DNA of 64,000 bases from GBS-DC sp964451985 (lineage in GTDB: Bacteria > Armatimonadota > Fimbriimonadia > Fimbriimonadales > GBS-DC). Positions 9,194 to 17,771 of this stretch are shown here, piece by piece. A model generated the notes under the pieces. That model worked only from the letters and a program-made list of their open reading frames with translations. It made no database searches and had not been told where the DNA came from. Within the stretch, counting starts at the first letter, position 1. Every line of letters begins with the position of its first letter. The stretch lies in NCBI GenBank assembly GCA_964451985.1, contig CAYVKB010000003.1:5574-69573 (forward strand), read 5' to 3'. A program made the position numbers and the translations under genes.

Positions 9194-10534
9194 ATGGCTG
9201 TCGCGGTGATAATGCCGGAGTTGGGCGAGAGTATTGTGGAGGGCACGATTGTCCGCTGGCTGAAACAGCAGGGCGATACGGTGCGCGAGGACGAACCGAT
9301 TGTGGAGATTATGACCGACAAGGTGAACACAGAGTTGCCCGCACCCGCATCGGGTGTGCTGCAGCAGATTCTGGTGGGCGAGGGCGAAACCGTACAGGTT
9401 GGTCAGGAACTCGCGTTGATTGCCTCTGAATCCGAATCTAGCAACACGGACATTCCTGTCCGCGCGGAGTCGCCCGTCTCCACCCCGCCACCTGTCGAGT
9501 CGGTCGGTTTCTACGGTGGCGGCGAGGATGTGATTGTCGCCCCTACGCCGGAGCCTGTTGCGCCTGCCCACGCGCAGCGCACGGATGGACAGCCGCGCAC
9601 AGGACGACCCTTTATCTCGCCAGTGGTGAGTAAAATCGCGCACGAGAAGGGCATCAGCATGGAGGAGTTGCTGTCGATACCAGGCACGGGCACTGGGGGG
9701 CGCGTGACTCGCAAGGATGTGGAGGCGTATTTGGCGCGTCGTGCCGCCCCGCCTAAGCCCGCGCCTACCGTCGCGCCGCAACCCGCGCCGACACCTGTCG
9801 CCGCGCCCACTCCGCAGCCTGCTCAACCACGCGAGGGTGAGGAAGTCATCCCGCTGGTCGGCATGCGCAAGGTCATCGCCGAGCATCTGACCAAGAGCTA
9901 CCAAACCGCGGTGCATGTGACGACCGTGATACAGGTCGATGTGTCCCGCCTTGTGGAGTTCCGCGAGCGGAACAAGGACTCGTTCCAACAGCAGCACGGC
10001 GTGCGCCTAACCTACACACCGTTTTTCGTGAAAGCCTGCACGGATGCGCTGCTCGAGTTCCCGATGATGAACGCCACGCTACAAGACGAACAGATTATCG
10101 TTCGCCACTATGTGCACTTAGGCGTCGCAGTCGCGCTGGGCGCGAAAGGCGAGGAGGGACTGATTGTACCCGTCATTCGCGACGCGCACAAAAAATCGCT
10201 TATCGAAATCGCCCGTGATCTAGAAGACATCGCTTCGCGCGCCCGCAATAAGACCATCGGCGTGGGCGATGTGCAGGGCGCGACCTTCACGCTGACCAAT
10301 CCCGGTAGCTACGGCGCGCTGATTGGCACGCCCATCATCAACCATCCGCAAACAGCCATCTTGGGAACCTACGCGATTGTGAAACAGCCTATAGTGGTGA
10401 ACGATATGATCGCGATACGCCCCATGATGAATCTTTGTCTCAGCTACGACCACCGCTTAATCGATGGGATGTACGCGGGACGCTTCCTGCAGCGCATCAA
10501 GCGCGCGATTGAGGAGTTCGAGTTCTTCAAGTGA
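9194..10534 (+). CDS. Dihydrolipoamide acyltransferase, E2 component
   Basis: 446-residue E2 core of the complex. One N-terminal lipoyl domain (about residues 2-78) carries its lipoyl Lys in MTDKVNTE. A Pro/Ala linker follows, then a peripheral-subunit-binding domain (about 137-177, SPVVSKIAHEKG and GTGTGGRVTRKDV). A second Pro/Ala linker leads to the catalytic domain ending in SYDHRLIDG, where His and Asp are catalytic. ATG 9194 is preferred over an in-frame TTG at 9176 because AAGGAGA (9179-9185) would lie downstream of that TTG. The single lipoyl domain and DKVNTE motif resemble branched-chain E2 proteins, but the substrate remains open. Confidence 0.93.
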   Translation: MAVAVIMPELGESIVEGTIVRWLKQQGDTVREDEPIVEIMTDKVNTELPAPASGVLQQILVGEGETVQVGQELALIASESESSNTDIPVRAESPVSTPPPVESVGFYGGGEDVIVAPTPEPVAPAHAQRTDGQPRTGRPFISPVVSKIAHEKGISMEELLSIPGTGTGGRVTRKDVEAYLARRAAPPKPAPTVAPQPAPTPVAAPTPQPAQPREGEEVIPLVGMRKVIAEHLTKSYQTAVHVTTVIQVDVSRLVEFRERNKDSFQQQHGVRLTYTPFFVKACTDALLEFPMMNATLQDEQIIVRHYVHLGVAVALGAKGEEGLIVPVIRDAHKKSLIEIARDLEDIASRARNKTIGVGDVQGATFTLTNPGSYGALIGTPIINHPQTAILGTYAIVKQPIVVNDMIAIRPMMNLCLSYDHRLIDGMYAGRFLQRIKRAIEEFEFFK

Positions 10535-10560
10535 GACTTCCATCCGACCCGTCCCCCGAA

Positions 10561-10595
10561 GAAACCGCCCCGTATGTCCCCCACGGGGCGGTTTC
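10561..10595 (+). terminator. Terminator of the 2-oxoacid dehydrogenase operon
   Basis: GAAACCGCCCCGT (10561-10573) and ACGGGGCGGTTTC (10583-10595) form a perfect 13-bp stem with a 9-nt loop, 26 nt after the E2 stop. The downstream T-tract is weak but the stem is very stable. Confidence 0.75.
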
Positions 10596-10680
10596 GATTC
10601 AGGTAAGAAAGATTCTTTGCTTTGCTCGGAATAGCGACCCCGTCTTCCACGACCGGTATCATTCCGGCAAAGCGACGAGT

Positions 10681-10993
10681 CTAACTGAAATAGGAGCGCG
10701 CGTGATCGCGATATTTTTCCTCAAGCGACAAGCCTTCGAGCTCCGCGATGTCGTCGGTGTTTCTTTTGATTTGCGCATCCCTACGGACGAATTCCAGTTG
10801 CACACGCTCAAAGCCTTCGCGATCTCCAGACGAACGCTCTGCACTCGGCGCGAGTCTCTTCACGAAACTCGTCCATATCATCAGGCATGCGTTGTAGCGA
10901 ACGAAGAACGAGAATAGCGAACAGCTTGCGTCGCCACTTATCGTTCTGCTCCAGTAACTCCGCCAGTTGCTCAACAGTCTCAATGATTGGCAT
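10681..10993 (-). pseudogene. Frameshifted remnant of a coiled-coil protein family
   Basis: Two overlapping minus-strand frames join into one coherent protein. The N-terminal half (MPIIETVEQLAELLEQNDKW onward, from 10993) reads to about DDMDEF, and the second frame continues VKRLAPSAERSS through ELEGLSLEEKYRDHARSYFS to the stop at 10681. The L-x-G-x-x-L-E-x-x-Y-R-x-x-A-x-x-Y-F pattern recalls bacterial hypothetical proteins (DUF3782-like) with a coiled coil before a nuclease-like domain, which is missing here. One frameshift near 10865 and truncation after the motif make it a likely relic. Family assignment is from memory and tentative. Confidence 0.45.
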
Positions 10994-11139
10994 CCAAAAG
11001 GGTCATACCTGAAAACGGTTTACCGCTGTTCATCATCTATCCCGCAAGGCGCACTGCGAGTTCCTCGCGCTGAGGGAACAGGGTTGATAATCCTGCTCCG
11101 ACTACTATGGCGACATCCCCATCTTTTATTTTTAGTCTC
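10994..11139. other. Intergenic stretch without recognised content
   Basis: No convincing gene, RNA or terminator is seen here. The A/T-rich end (tttatttttag) next to the LptD-like stop could help terminate transcription, but no strong stem accompanies it. Confidence 0.3.
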
Positions 11140-12633
11140 TCATAAAGCTAAGTTGATCAAATTAACTCCCAACAACACCGCGCTTGGTGTTCTGCGCCAG
11201 AAGAGATACGGCTCCAGGCAGCGGTCGCGCCAGCCGAAGAGTAATTGCACATCATAGAGGTCTCGTTGTTCGGCGTCGTATTTGAGCAGTGCGCCGACTC
11301 GGAGGTTGCCGTAGGTGTATTCCGCGCGGAAACTGAGTTCACGCCTGGCTTGCAAGCGGTCAACGAGGAAGGGACTATCGCCGCGGGTGGAGGCGCGTGC
11401 GTAGCCGAGCATGAGCGTCAGGTTTTCATGGGGCTGATAAAGCAGTTCCAGCTGCGGGCGTAGCCACTGGTACTCGAAACCGCCCTGATATTGAGCGTAG
11501 TTCGCCCACAGGTGCGCACGAATGCGCCAGTCGCCGTGCTGGACGAGCGGCTGAAACCACTCACCCTCCAGTGTGAGACGATTGCGCGTTGGACTGCGCT
11601 GATTACCGATACGCTCGCAGACGCTGCCGTAGCGTAGGCTCACATCGCCGAAACCATCGCGATATTGCAGGGGCTTTACTACACCGATGTCGCGCCGAGA
11701 AATTCGCATCTGCTCACGCGGGGCAAGCAGGGGACGGATGTCGTTGGAGTATTCCATTCTCAGGGTAGTTGCGCGTGCAGGGGGTGTGCGTTCGGGTGCG
11801 GCGCGCAGGTTGTACAACGCCGATTGCTCGAACCGCAGGCGCAAATCAGGCTCACCTAAAATCGGTTCGCCTTGATTCAGCGTAACGCCAAGTATCACGC
11901 GCATTTCAGGCACGGCGCGAAGATAGCTCACTCCTGACGCCTGTAGCAGGGTGTTTTCGCTGAGGGGCAGTTCCAGGCGGAGACGCGCACCCCAGCCCGT
12001 TTCGGGGCTATACACGGGAGCGGGTAGGCTCACAATCTCGGTCATCTCGCGCACGCGCACCGTTAGCTGCGGTAGGCTGAGGACAGGCTGCCCGTATAGA
12101 AAGAGCCGCGCGTTGCGCAGGGTCAGTCGTGCGCCCTCGCGCAAGCGCACGCTCCGCGCTCGCACGCGAATCGGCGGACGCACTGGGTCGCACGTGGAGA
12201 CGATGGTCTCGAACGCCGTGAAGTCGCTCAGGTCGCCCTCCAGGAGCACGGCATCGATGTAAATCCCGTAGAGGTTGCCCTGTACACTTTCAAACTGCCC
12301 GCGCCTCTGCTCATAAAAGTAGTCCAGTCGCTGCCCACTGAGTGAGCCTTCCGCAGCGAGCAGGCTGAAAGGTGCATCAGCGCGTACGCGACGGGCTTCG
12401 GTGTCCAACAGGAACGACTCCCCGCGCAGTTCGCGCCCTTGATATTCCAGCAGGGCGTACCCGCGCAGCTCGATGACAAACTCGCCTTCGGGGGTGCGCT
12501 GCACACTATAGTCTAGGGCACGAATGGTGAGTGATTCAGGCGTTTGGGCGTTCAGCAGTGTGCACAGCGTGAGCCATACGGTGGTGAGTATGCCTATCCA
12601 GTGGTTCCTGCATCCCGAGCGTTGCGAAGCCAT
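11140..12633 (-). CDS. LptD/OstA-like outer-membrane assembly protein
   Basis: 497-residue protein with an N-terminal signal segment (WIGILTTVWLTLCTLLNAQ). An OstA-type beta region (about 35-160) follows, then the LptD-like signature STCDPVRPPIRVRARSVRL and LFLYGQPVLSLPQLTV. The long remainder alternates short polar/apolar stretches as expected of an outer-membrane beta-barrel. LptD inserts LPS into the outer leaflet. The product is shorter than proteobacterial LptD (about 780 residues), so a reduced barrel or related lipid transporter is possible. A GGTATAAT box lies 17 nt upstream of the start. lpxD and an LptA-like gene elsewhere in the window support a diderm envelope. Confidence 0.65.
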   Translation of the reverse strand: MASQRSGCRNHWIGILTTVWLTLCTLLNAQTPESLTIRALDYSVQRTPEGEFVIELRGYALLEYQGRELRGESFLLDTEARRVRADAPFSLLAAEGSLSGQRLDYFYEQRRGQFESVQGNLYGIYIDAVLLEGDLSDFTAFETIVSTCDPVRPPIRVRARSVRLREGARLTLRNARLFLYGQPVLSLPQLTVRVREMTEIVSLPAPVYSPETGWGARLRLELPLSENTLLQASGVSYLRAVPEMRVILGVTLNQGEPILGEPDLRLRFEQSALYNLRAAPERTPPARATTLRMEYSNDIRPLLAPREQMRISRRDIGVVKPLQYRDGFGDVSLRYGSVCERIGNQRSPTRNRLTLEGEWFQPLVQHGDWRIRAHLWANYAQYQGGFEYQWLRPQLELLYQPHENLTLMLGYARASTRGDSPFLVDRLQARRELSFRAEYTYGNLRVGALLKYDAEQRDLYDVQLLFGWRDRCLEPYLFWRRTPSAVLLGVNLINLAL

Positions 12634-12720
12634 CCCTGTATCGCCAGGCGATTATACCTTGTGTATCGAGAGTTAGCGCGGCAGCGAGTGGGGTTGCAAG
12701 TGCAGGGTAGAATTGTTCTG

Positions 12721-13620
12721 ATGCACTTAGACGAGGCGGTGGAGCGTTTCCTGACGCACCTGAGCGCGACGCGCTCGCCCCACACGGTGAAAGCGTATGG
12801 CACCGACCTTGCGCAGTTCGTGGAGTACGCTTTGGGCGCGGGGCTGGAGCAAGTGGAGCATTTGAACACACGCCTCGTGCGCAGCTGGCTCGACTCGTAT
12901 CGAGCCGTGAGCCGTCGCACGCGCGAGCGCAAGTTGTACTGTTTGCGTGCGTTTTTCAAGTTCTGCCGCGCGATGGGCTGGCTGAACCACGACCCCAGTG
13001 CGGAGGTTGCGTTCCCCATCCAGAAACGCCCACTGCCGAAGTTTCTCACCCCTACGCAGGCGGAGCAACTGGTGGCGCAACCGGAGCCTGACCACGACCC
13101 ACTGCGCCTACGCGACCGTGCGATACTGGAAATGTTGTACGCTACGGGCTTGCGTATCAGCGAGCTGGCGAGTTTGGATGTGAACGCGCTGGATTTGGAG
13201 CAGTCAGCGGCGCGTGTGCGGGGCAAAGGGGGCAAGCCGCGCGTGGTACTGTTCGGGCAGGCGGCACACGAGGCATTGCTGGAGTACCTGCAGCGTGCCC
13301 GCCCACAACTGCTGAACCCCGACAAGCCCACCCGCGCCCTGTTCCTGAACGCGCAAGGAGGTAGGCTCACCGTGCGCAGCATGCACCGCCTGGTGCAACG
13401 CTACGGCAAGCAAATCGGCGTAAAAATCAGCCCGCACACGCTGCGCCATTCATTCGCCACGCATATGCTGGATGGCGGCGCCGACCTGCGCACCGTACAA
13501 GAGCTGCTGGGGCACAGCCGCCTCACCACCACGCAAATCTACACACACCTCACGCTGGACAGACTGCGCCAAACAGTGAACCGTGCACTGCCCAGCCTGA
13601 GCCTGGAGGACGACGAATGA
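12721..13620 (+). CDS. xerC: Tyrosine recombinase XerC/XerD
   Basis: 299-residue site-specific recombinase used for chromosome dimer resolution. The N-terminal SAM-like core-binding domain (1-90) precedes the catalytic domain with Arg in TGLRISELASL, the H-x-x-R box as HTLRHSFATHML, the GHSRLTTTQIYTHL box with His, and the nucleophile Tyr. ATG 12721 is chosen over in-frame upstream codons: a GGTAGAAT box (hexamer 12708-12713) ends 7 nt before it, implying a leaderless mRNA, and the product begins at a natural boundary. It overlaps hslV by 4 bp (ATGA), as in Firmicutes codV-codW operons, where the partner is XerC-like. Confidence 0.92.
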   Translation: MHLDEAVERFLTHLSATRSPHTVKAYGTDLAQFVEYALGAGLEQVEHLNTRLVRSWLDSYRAVSRRTRERKLYCLRAFFKFCRAMGWLNHDPSAEVAFPIQKRPLPKFLTPTQAEQLVAQPEPDHDPLRLRDRAILEMLYATGLRISELASLDVNALDLEQSAARVRGKGGKPRVVLFGQAAHEALLEYLQRARPQLLNPDKPTRALFLNAQGGRLTVRSMHRLVQRYGKQIGVKISPHTLRHSFATHMLDGGADLRTVQELLGHSRLTTTQIYTHLTLDRLRQTVNRALPSLSLEDDE

Positions 13621-14159
13621 ACCTGAATATGCATGCAACAACTGTATTAGCCGTGCGGCGCGATGGGCAGACTGCCTTCGCCGCCGATGGGCAGGTGACT
13701 TTCGGTGAGGTCGTGATGAAACACACCGCCCGCAAAGTACGCTGGCTGTATCAGAACCGCGTTCTGGCAGGCATCGCCGGCTCTGCCGCCGACGCGCAGG
13801 CGTTGATGGACAGGTTCGAATCAAAACTGGAGGCATTCGGAGGCAACCTGCGCCGCGCCGCCGTAGAGTTTGCTAAGGACTGGCGTACCGACCGCGTACT
13901 GCGACACCTGAACGCACTGATGGTGGTCGCCGACGCTGACACGATGCTGGTGGTGGCGGGCGACGGCAACGTACTGGAGCCAGATGGAGGCGTGATCGGC
14001 ATCGGTTCCGGCGGAGCGTATGCGCAAGCCGCTGCCGAGGCGCTACTGCAGCACACCAGCCTTTCCGCCCGAGAGATTGCTGAGACCGCCTTGCGCATTG
14101 CCGCTAAACTGTGCATCTACACCAACGAGCAGATTAACGTGGAGGTCATCGGGGGCTGA
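13617..14159 (+). CDS. hslV: ATP-dependent protease peptidase subunit HslV (ClpQ)
   Basis: 180-residue threonine protease subunit of the HslUV (ClpYQ) proteasome-like machine. The segment HATTVLAVRRDG matches the Bacillus ClpQ type, where a short propeptide precedes the active residue; here Thr8 would become the N-terminal nucleophile. GQVTFGEVVMKHTARKVR and VIGIGSGGAYA are conserved. Start 13617 overlaps the xerC stop (ATGA) and has GGAGG upstream; an internal ATG at 13629 would give a shorter propeptide. Unusually, the ATPase gene hslU does not follow; a SIS-domain gene does. Confidence 0.93.
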   Translation: MNLNMHATTVLAVRRDGQTAFAADGQVTFGEVVMKHTARKVRWLYQNRVLAGIAGSAADAQALMDRFESKLEAFGGNLRRAAVEFAKDWRTDRVLRHLNALMVVADADTMLVVAGDGNVLEPDGGVIGIGSGGAYAQAAAEALLQHTSLSAREIAETALRIAAKLCIYTNEQINVEVIGG

Positions 14160-14160
14160 A

Positions 14161-14895
14161 ATGCGCACCAACTATGTACCTCAGGCACTGCAACTGCTGC
14201 AGGAGACCTACAAGCGTCAGCAAGCCAGTCTGGAGACCGCTGCGACTTGGATTGCCGACGCACTGACAAACGACGGCGTGCTGTATGTGTTCGGCGCGGC
14301 GCACGCGGGCATCATCACCGAAGAACTCACCTACCGAGCGGGCGGGCTGGTTCCAGTCAGCCCGATTTTCATTCCGGGCTTGACCTGCGATGTACGCCCG
14401 TTGCCCCTCACTTCGGTGATCGAGCGCATGGACGGCTACGCATTGGCGGCAGTGAAGCAGATCCCGATGAGCCCTGTGGATGTAGTGTTGGTGCATTCGG
14501 TATCGGGGCGCAACGCAGCGCCTGTGGAAGTTGCGCTGTACGCCAAACAGCAGGGCGCGAAGGTGATTGCGCTGACCTCGCTGGCATATTCGCAATCGGT
14601 CAGCCCACGTTCCAGCACGGGCTATCGGCTGTTTGAAGTGGCGGATTTAGTAATTGACAACGGCGCGCCTGCGGGCGATGCGATTGTGCAGCTGTACAAC
14701 TTTCCGCAGCCCGTTGCGCCTGTGTCCACTGTGCTGGGCGCGGCACTGGCGAACGCAATTGTTGCGGAAGCGTGCGCGATTTTAGCCGAGCGAGGAATCA
14801 CGCCCCCTGTGTTTATGTCCGCTAATTTAGACGGTGGGGACGCACACAACGCTAAGCTGATGGAGCGGTACAACGGGAAAGTGTTGTATTTATAA
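14161..14895 (+). CDS. SIS-domain (UPF0309-like) sugar-phosphate-binding protein
   Basis: 244-residue cytosolic protein. The central part (YVFGAAHAGIITEELTYRAG, then LVHSVSGRNAAPVEVALYA) is a SIS domain fold, which binds phosphosugars in isomerases and regulators. The GGLVPVSPI segment matches UPF0309 proteins. The start at 14161 follows the hslV stop by one base, with GGGGG upstream, so it is translated in the same operon. Function is not established: it could be a phosphosugar isomerase or a regulator. Its position where hslU would be expected is noteworthy. No terminator is seen before the repeat at 14923. Confidence 0.7.
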   Translation: MRTNYVPQALQLLQETYKRQQASLETAATWIADALTNDGVLYVFGAAHAGIITEELTYRAGGLVPVSPIFIPGLTCDVRPLPLTSVIERMDGYALAAVKQIPMSPVDVVLVHSVSGRNAAPVEVALYAKQQGAKVIALTSLAYSQSVSPRSSTGYRLFEVADLVIDNGAPAGDAIVQLYNFPQPVAPVSTVLGAALANAIVAEACAILAERGITPPVFMSANLDGGDAHNAKLMERYNGKVLYL

Positions 14896-14922
14896 CCCGA
14901 GTGTACCACTCGTTTGAATGGC

Positions 14923-15002
14923 GAGATTCCCCGCCTCAACTCGGAATGACAAAAGCCCTGTAGCGAAACACGCCAGTCATTCCGAGCGAAGCGAGGTATC
15001 TC
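14923..15002. repeat. REP-like inverted repeat, copy 1
   Basis: Arms GAGATTCC...TCGGAATGAC (14923-14950) and GTCATTCCGAGCGAAGCGAGG...TATCTC (14976-15002) are imperfect reverse complements around a short spacer. A related copy lies at 61998-62076. The core CATTCCGAGCGAAGCGAGG is a dispersed palindromic repeat type that I recall from many unrelated genomes. It ends 8 bp before the pnp stop codon and lies between convergent genes, so it may also serve as a terminator. Confidence 0.65.
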
Positions 15003-15010
15003 AGCCTTAC

Positions 15011-17293
15011 TTATCGCTTCGGGCGGAATTGGGGTTTTGGAATCTCCTCTTCCACAGGTTCGGGTTTGTCGGGTCGGTCGGCACGGCGGTCGCTGCGGGG
15101 TGGGGCAGGTCGGCGGTCGCCGCCGCTGCGGGGTGCGCCACTGCTCACGGGGGATGCCACAGCGCTCACTGCTCCGAACTCGGCGGGCTGCTCCAAGCCT
15201 CGCGTGGTGAGGTTGATGCGCCCCATATGGTCGATCTCCTTCACGCGCACGCGCAGGGTGTCGCCCACTTTCACCACCTCTTCAGGGCGGTTCACACGCT
15301 TATCGGTCAAATCGCGCAGGTCGACCAAACCCTCTTTGCCGGGCAGCACCTCCACGAACGCGCCGCGCGACATGAGTCGGGTGACGCGCCCCGTGTAGAC
15401 CTCGCCGACAGCGACCTCTTTGGTGAGTGCCTCAATCATCTGGCGAGCGCGATCGCCCGATTCGCCGTCAGGCGCAGCGATGTAAATCTTGCCCGTCTGC
15501 TCGATTTGGATCTGCGCACCCGTCTCGGCGGTGATTTTCTTGACCGTCTTGCCACCCGGTCCAATCACCTCGCCAATCTTGTCGGGGTTGATTTCCATCA
15601 CGAAGATGCGCGGGGCGCGCGGCGAGACTTCAGGGCGCGGCGCAGGAATCACTTCCAGCATCTTCTGCAAGATGAACAGGCGCGACTCGCGGGCGCGTTG
15701 CAGGGTCTCCGCGATGATGTGTGAGGGCAAACCCGGAATCTTCAGGTCGAGCTGGATGGCGGTGATACCGTTCTCAGTGCCTGCGACCTTGAAGTCCATA
15801 TCGCCTGTAGCGTCTTCCATGCCCTGAATGTCGGTCAGAATCGCGTAGCGGTCATCGCTTTCGTAGACCAAGCCGGTGGCGATTCCGGCGACAGGAGCTT
15901 TGATGGGCACGCCCGCATCCATCAGCGCGAGGGTGCTGCCGCAGGTACTCGCCATCGAGGTCGAACCGTTCGATTCCAGCACTTCCGAATAGAGCAAAAT
16001 AGCGTAGGGGAACTCCTCTTCAGGGGGGATCATGCGTTCCAAAGCGCGCTCAGCAAGCATGCCGTGTCCGACCTCGCGTCTGCCCGCGCCACGCAGCGGA
16101 CGCACCTCGCCGACGCTGAACGGCGGGAAGTTATAGAAATGCATGTAGCGCTTGGTGTCTTCCTCACTGAGCGCGTCGAGGATTTGCGCCTCTTGCAGAG
16201 CACCGAGCGTACAGGTGGTCAGCACCTGCGTTTGCCCGCGCTGGAACAGCCCGCTGCCGTGCGTGCGGGGCAGCAGCCCCACCGCGCACGAAATCTCACG
16301 AATCTCGTGTGGCGCGCGCCCGTCGGGACGCTTGCCCTCCTCGAGAATCAGCTTGCGTACGGTCTCTTTGATGACCTCGTCGACCGCCATGCTGAGTTCC
16401 AGCTCGCGCCCAGAGTAGGGCGGGGGCGAATCGGGGTCGGGCGGGGTGTTCATCTGCAGCACGATTTCGTCTTTGAGCTGGCTCAGTCCCGCCTCGCGTG
16501 CGAGCTTGTCGGGGTTCTGAATCGCCTCTTTGAGCGTGTCCCCCGCGAACGCTTTCACGGCATCCTTGATCTCGGTGGGCACCAGATAGAGCGGCACTTC
16601 GGCTTTGGGCTTGCCCGCTTTGGCGCGCAGCTCCTCAATCAGCGCGATGATTTTCTGGTTTTCGAGGTGCGCCAGCTCGATGGCTTGCAGCATTACCTCT
16701 TCCGAGAGCTGGTCAGCATCGGCTTCAATCATCATCACATGGTCGGGACGACTGGAGACGACGAGTTCCATCTCCGAGAGTTCGCTCATCTCGCTGTTGG
16801 GGTTCAGGATGAACTCGCCATTCACATAGCCTACACGCACCGCGCCGAGCGGCCCGTTCCACGGGATGTCGGAAATGGTGAGCGCAGCCGACGCGCCGAT
16901 GATGCCTAACACAGCAGGCGGATGGTCGAAGTCTACCGAGATGGGCATCACAATCACCTGCACCTCGTTGCGCATACCCTTGGGGAACAGCGGGCGGATG
17001 GAGCGGTCGACAAGACGCCCCTGCACGATGGACTCATCGGAGGGTCGCCCGCCGCGTTTAACGAAGCCGCCGGGAATCTTGCCCACAGCGTACTTGCGCT
17101 CCTCGTAGTCTACGATGAGGGGAAAAAAGTCGATGTCTGCGCGCGCTTTCTGGCTCATGGTCGCGGTGACCAACACCACGCTCTCTCCATAACGCACAAC
17201 GACAGCTGCATTCGCTTGATTCGCTAAAACGCCTGTCTCCAGCGACAGTATATCTCCGCCGATTTCGGCGGATACAACGATAGGTTCTCGCAT
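15011..17293 (-). CDS. pnp: Polyribonucleotide nucleotidyltransferase
   Basis: 760-residue 3'-5' phosphorolytic exoribonuclease of the RNA degradosome. Order: RNase PH domain 1, alpha linker, RNase PH domain 2 with the TGDMDFKVAGT metal site, KH domain (GPGGKTVKKI), S1 domain (YTGRVTRLMSRGAFVEV), and a basic Pro/Arg tail of about 50 residues ending FRPKR. Full length for the family. The start at 17293 has GAGGAGG upstream. It lies 17 bp downstream of rpsO, the classic rpsO-pnp order. The basic tail probably helps RNA binding. Confidence 0.97.
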   Translation of the reverse strand: MREPIVVSAEIGGDILSLETGVLANQANAAVVVRYGESVVLVTATMSQKARADIDFFPLIVDYEERKYAVGKIPGGFVKRGGRPSDESIVQGRLVDRSIRPLFPKGMRNEVQVIVMPISVDFDHPPAVLGIIGASAALTISDIPWNGPLGAVRVGYVNGEFILNPNSEMSELSEMELVVSSRPDHVMMIEADADQLSEEVMLQAIELAHLENQKIIALIEELRAKAGKPKAEVPLYLVPTEIKDAVKAFAGDTLKEAIQNPDKLAREAGLSQLKDEIVLQMNTPPDPDSPPPYSGRELELSMAVDEVIKETVRKLILEEGKRPDGRAPHEIREISCAVGLLPRTHGSGLFQRGQTQVLTTCTLGALQEAQILDALSEEDTKRYMHFYNFPPFSVGEVRPLRGAGRREVGHGMLAERALERMIPPEEEFPYAILLYSEVLESNGSTSMASTCGSTLALMDAGVPIKAPVAGIATGLVYESDDRYAILTDIQGMEDATGDMDFKVAGTENGITAIQLDLKIPGLPSHIIAETLQRARESRLFILQKMLEVIPAPRPEVSPRAPRIFVMEINPDKIGEVIGPGGKTVKKITAETGAQIQIEQTGKIYIAAPDGESGDRARQMIEALTKEVAVGEVYTGRVTRLMSRGAFVEVLPGKEGLVDLRDLTDKRVNRPEEVVKVGDTLRVRVKEIDHMGRINLTTRGLEQPAEFGAVSAVASPVSSGAPRSGGDRRPAPPRSDRRADRPDKPEPVEEEIPKPQFRPKR

Positions 17294-17310
17294 TGAATTC
17301 TGCCTCCTCT

Positions 17311-17586
17311 TTACCGCTGCGAGCGGATGCCGAGTTTCTGCACCAGCGCGCGGTAGCGCTGGATGTCCTGATTCGCCAAATAGTTCAGCAACTGGCGGCG
17401 TTGTCCCACCAGCTTTACTAGCCCATAGCGGGAGTGAAAGTCTTTTCGGTGCTTCTTGAGATGCTCCGTCAGATAGCTAATGCGTGCGGTCAACAGTGCA
17501 ATTTGCACCTCGGGCGAGCCGGTGTCGCCTTCGTGGCGTTTGTGTTCCTCAATAATCGCCTGTTTCTGTTCTGGCGTCAGTGTCAT
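17311..17586 (-). CDS. rpsO: 30S ribosomal protein S15
   Basis: 91-residue primary 16S-rRNA-binding protein of the small subunit platform. Conserved residues HEGDTGSPEVQIALLT, HLKKHRKDFHSRYGL and VGQRRQLLNYL are all present. The in-frame stretch upstream is not family sequence; ATG 17586 is chosen because the family starts MTLTPEQK and GGAGG precedes it. The mRNA carries a leader of about 105 nt that can fold strongly, suggesting S15 autoregulation as in other bacteria. Confidence 0.97.
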   Translation of the reverse strand: MTLTPEQKQAIIEEHKRHEGDTGSPEVQIALLTARISYLTEHLKKHRKDFHSRYGLVKLVGQRRQLLNYLANQDIQRYRALVQKLGIRSQR

Positions 17587-17704
17587 ACCGTTACCTCCAT
17601 ACCTCCTCTTGTTGAGATGCGCTCTGGAGCGACGCCGCTTCACGAAACCGCCTGCAGCGGCTTGGTGAAACAGCCTTCGCTCCCAGAAGCGCAAGGGTAT
17701 TATA
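17587..17704 (-). promoter_or_regulatory. rpsO promoter and structured leader
   Basis: A minus-strand TATAAT (17699-17704), preceded by GG, should start a leader of about 105 nt. It contains a 5' hairpin CGCT-tctggg-AGCG that can alternatively pair over a long range (GCGCTTCTGGGAGCG with CGCTCCAGAGCGC, two bulges). Inside this is a second helix GCCGCT/AGCGGC. Mutually exclusive folds of this kind are expected of S15 autoregulatory sites. The regulatory role is inferred. Confidence 0.5.
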
Positions 17705-17771
17705 CCTAATCTATAACTGCCTGTATGATTGTGGTGAGGCGCACAGGGTGGGTAGGGTATAATCCTTGTGT

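Noticed and set aside
12544..12720. N-terminal extension of XerC from an earlier in-frame start
   Set aside because: The extension overlaps the divergent LptD-like gene and its promoter, has no family similarity and lies upstream of the GGTAGAAT box.
13811..13822. tRNA T-loop-like GGTTCGAATC
   Set aside because: It lies inside hslV and no acceptor or anticodon stem surrounds it.
15011..17293. Long plus-strand reading frames opposite pnp
   Set aside because: They mirror the strongly conserved PNPase frame and have no signals or family resemblance.
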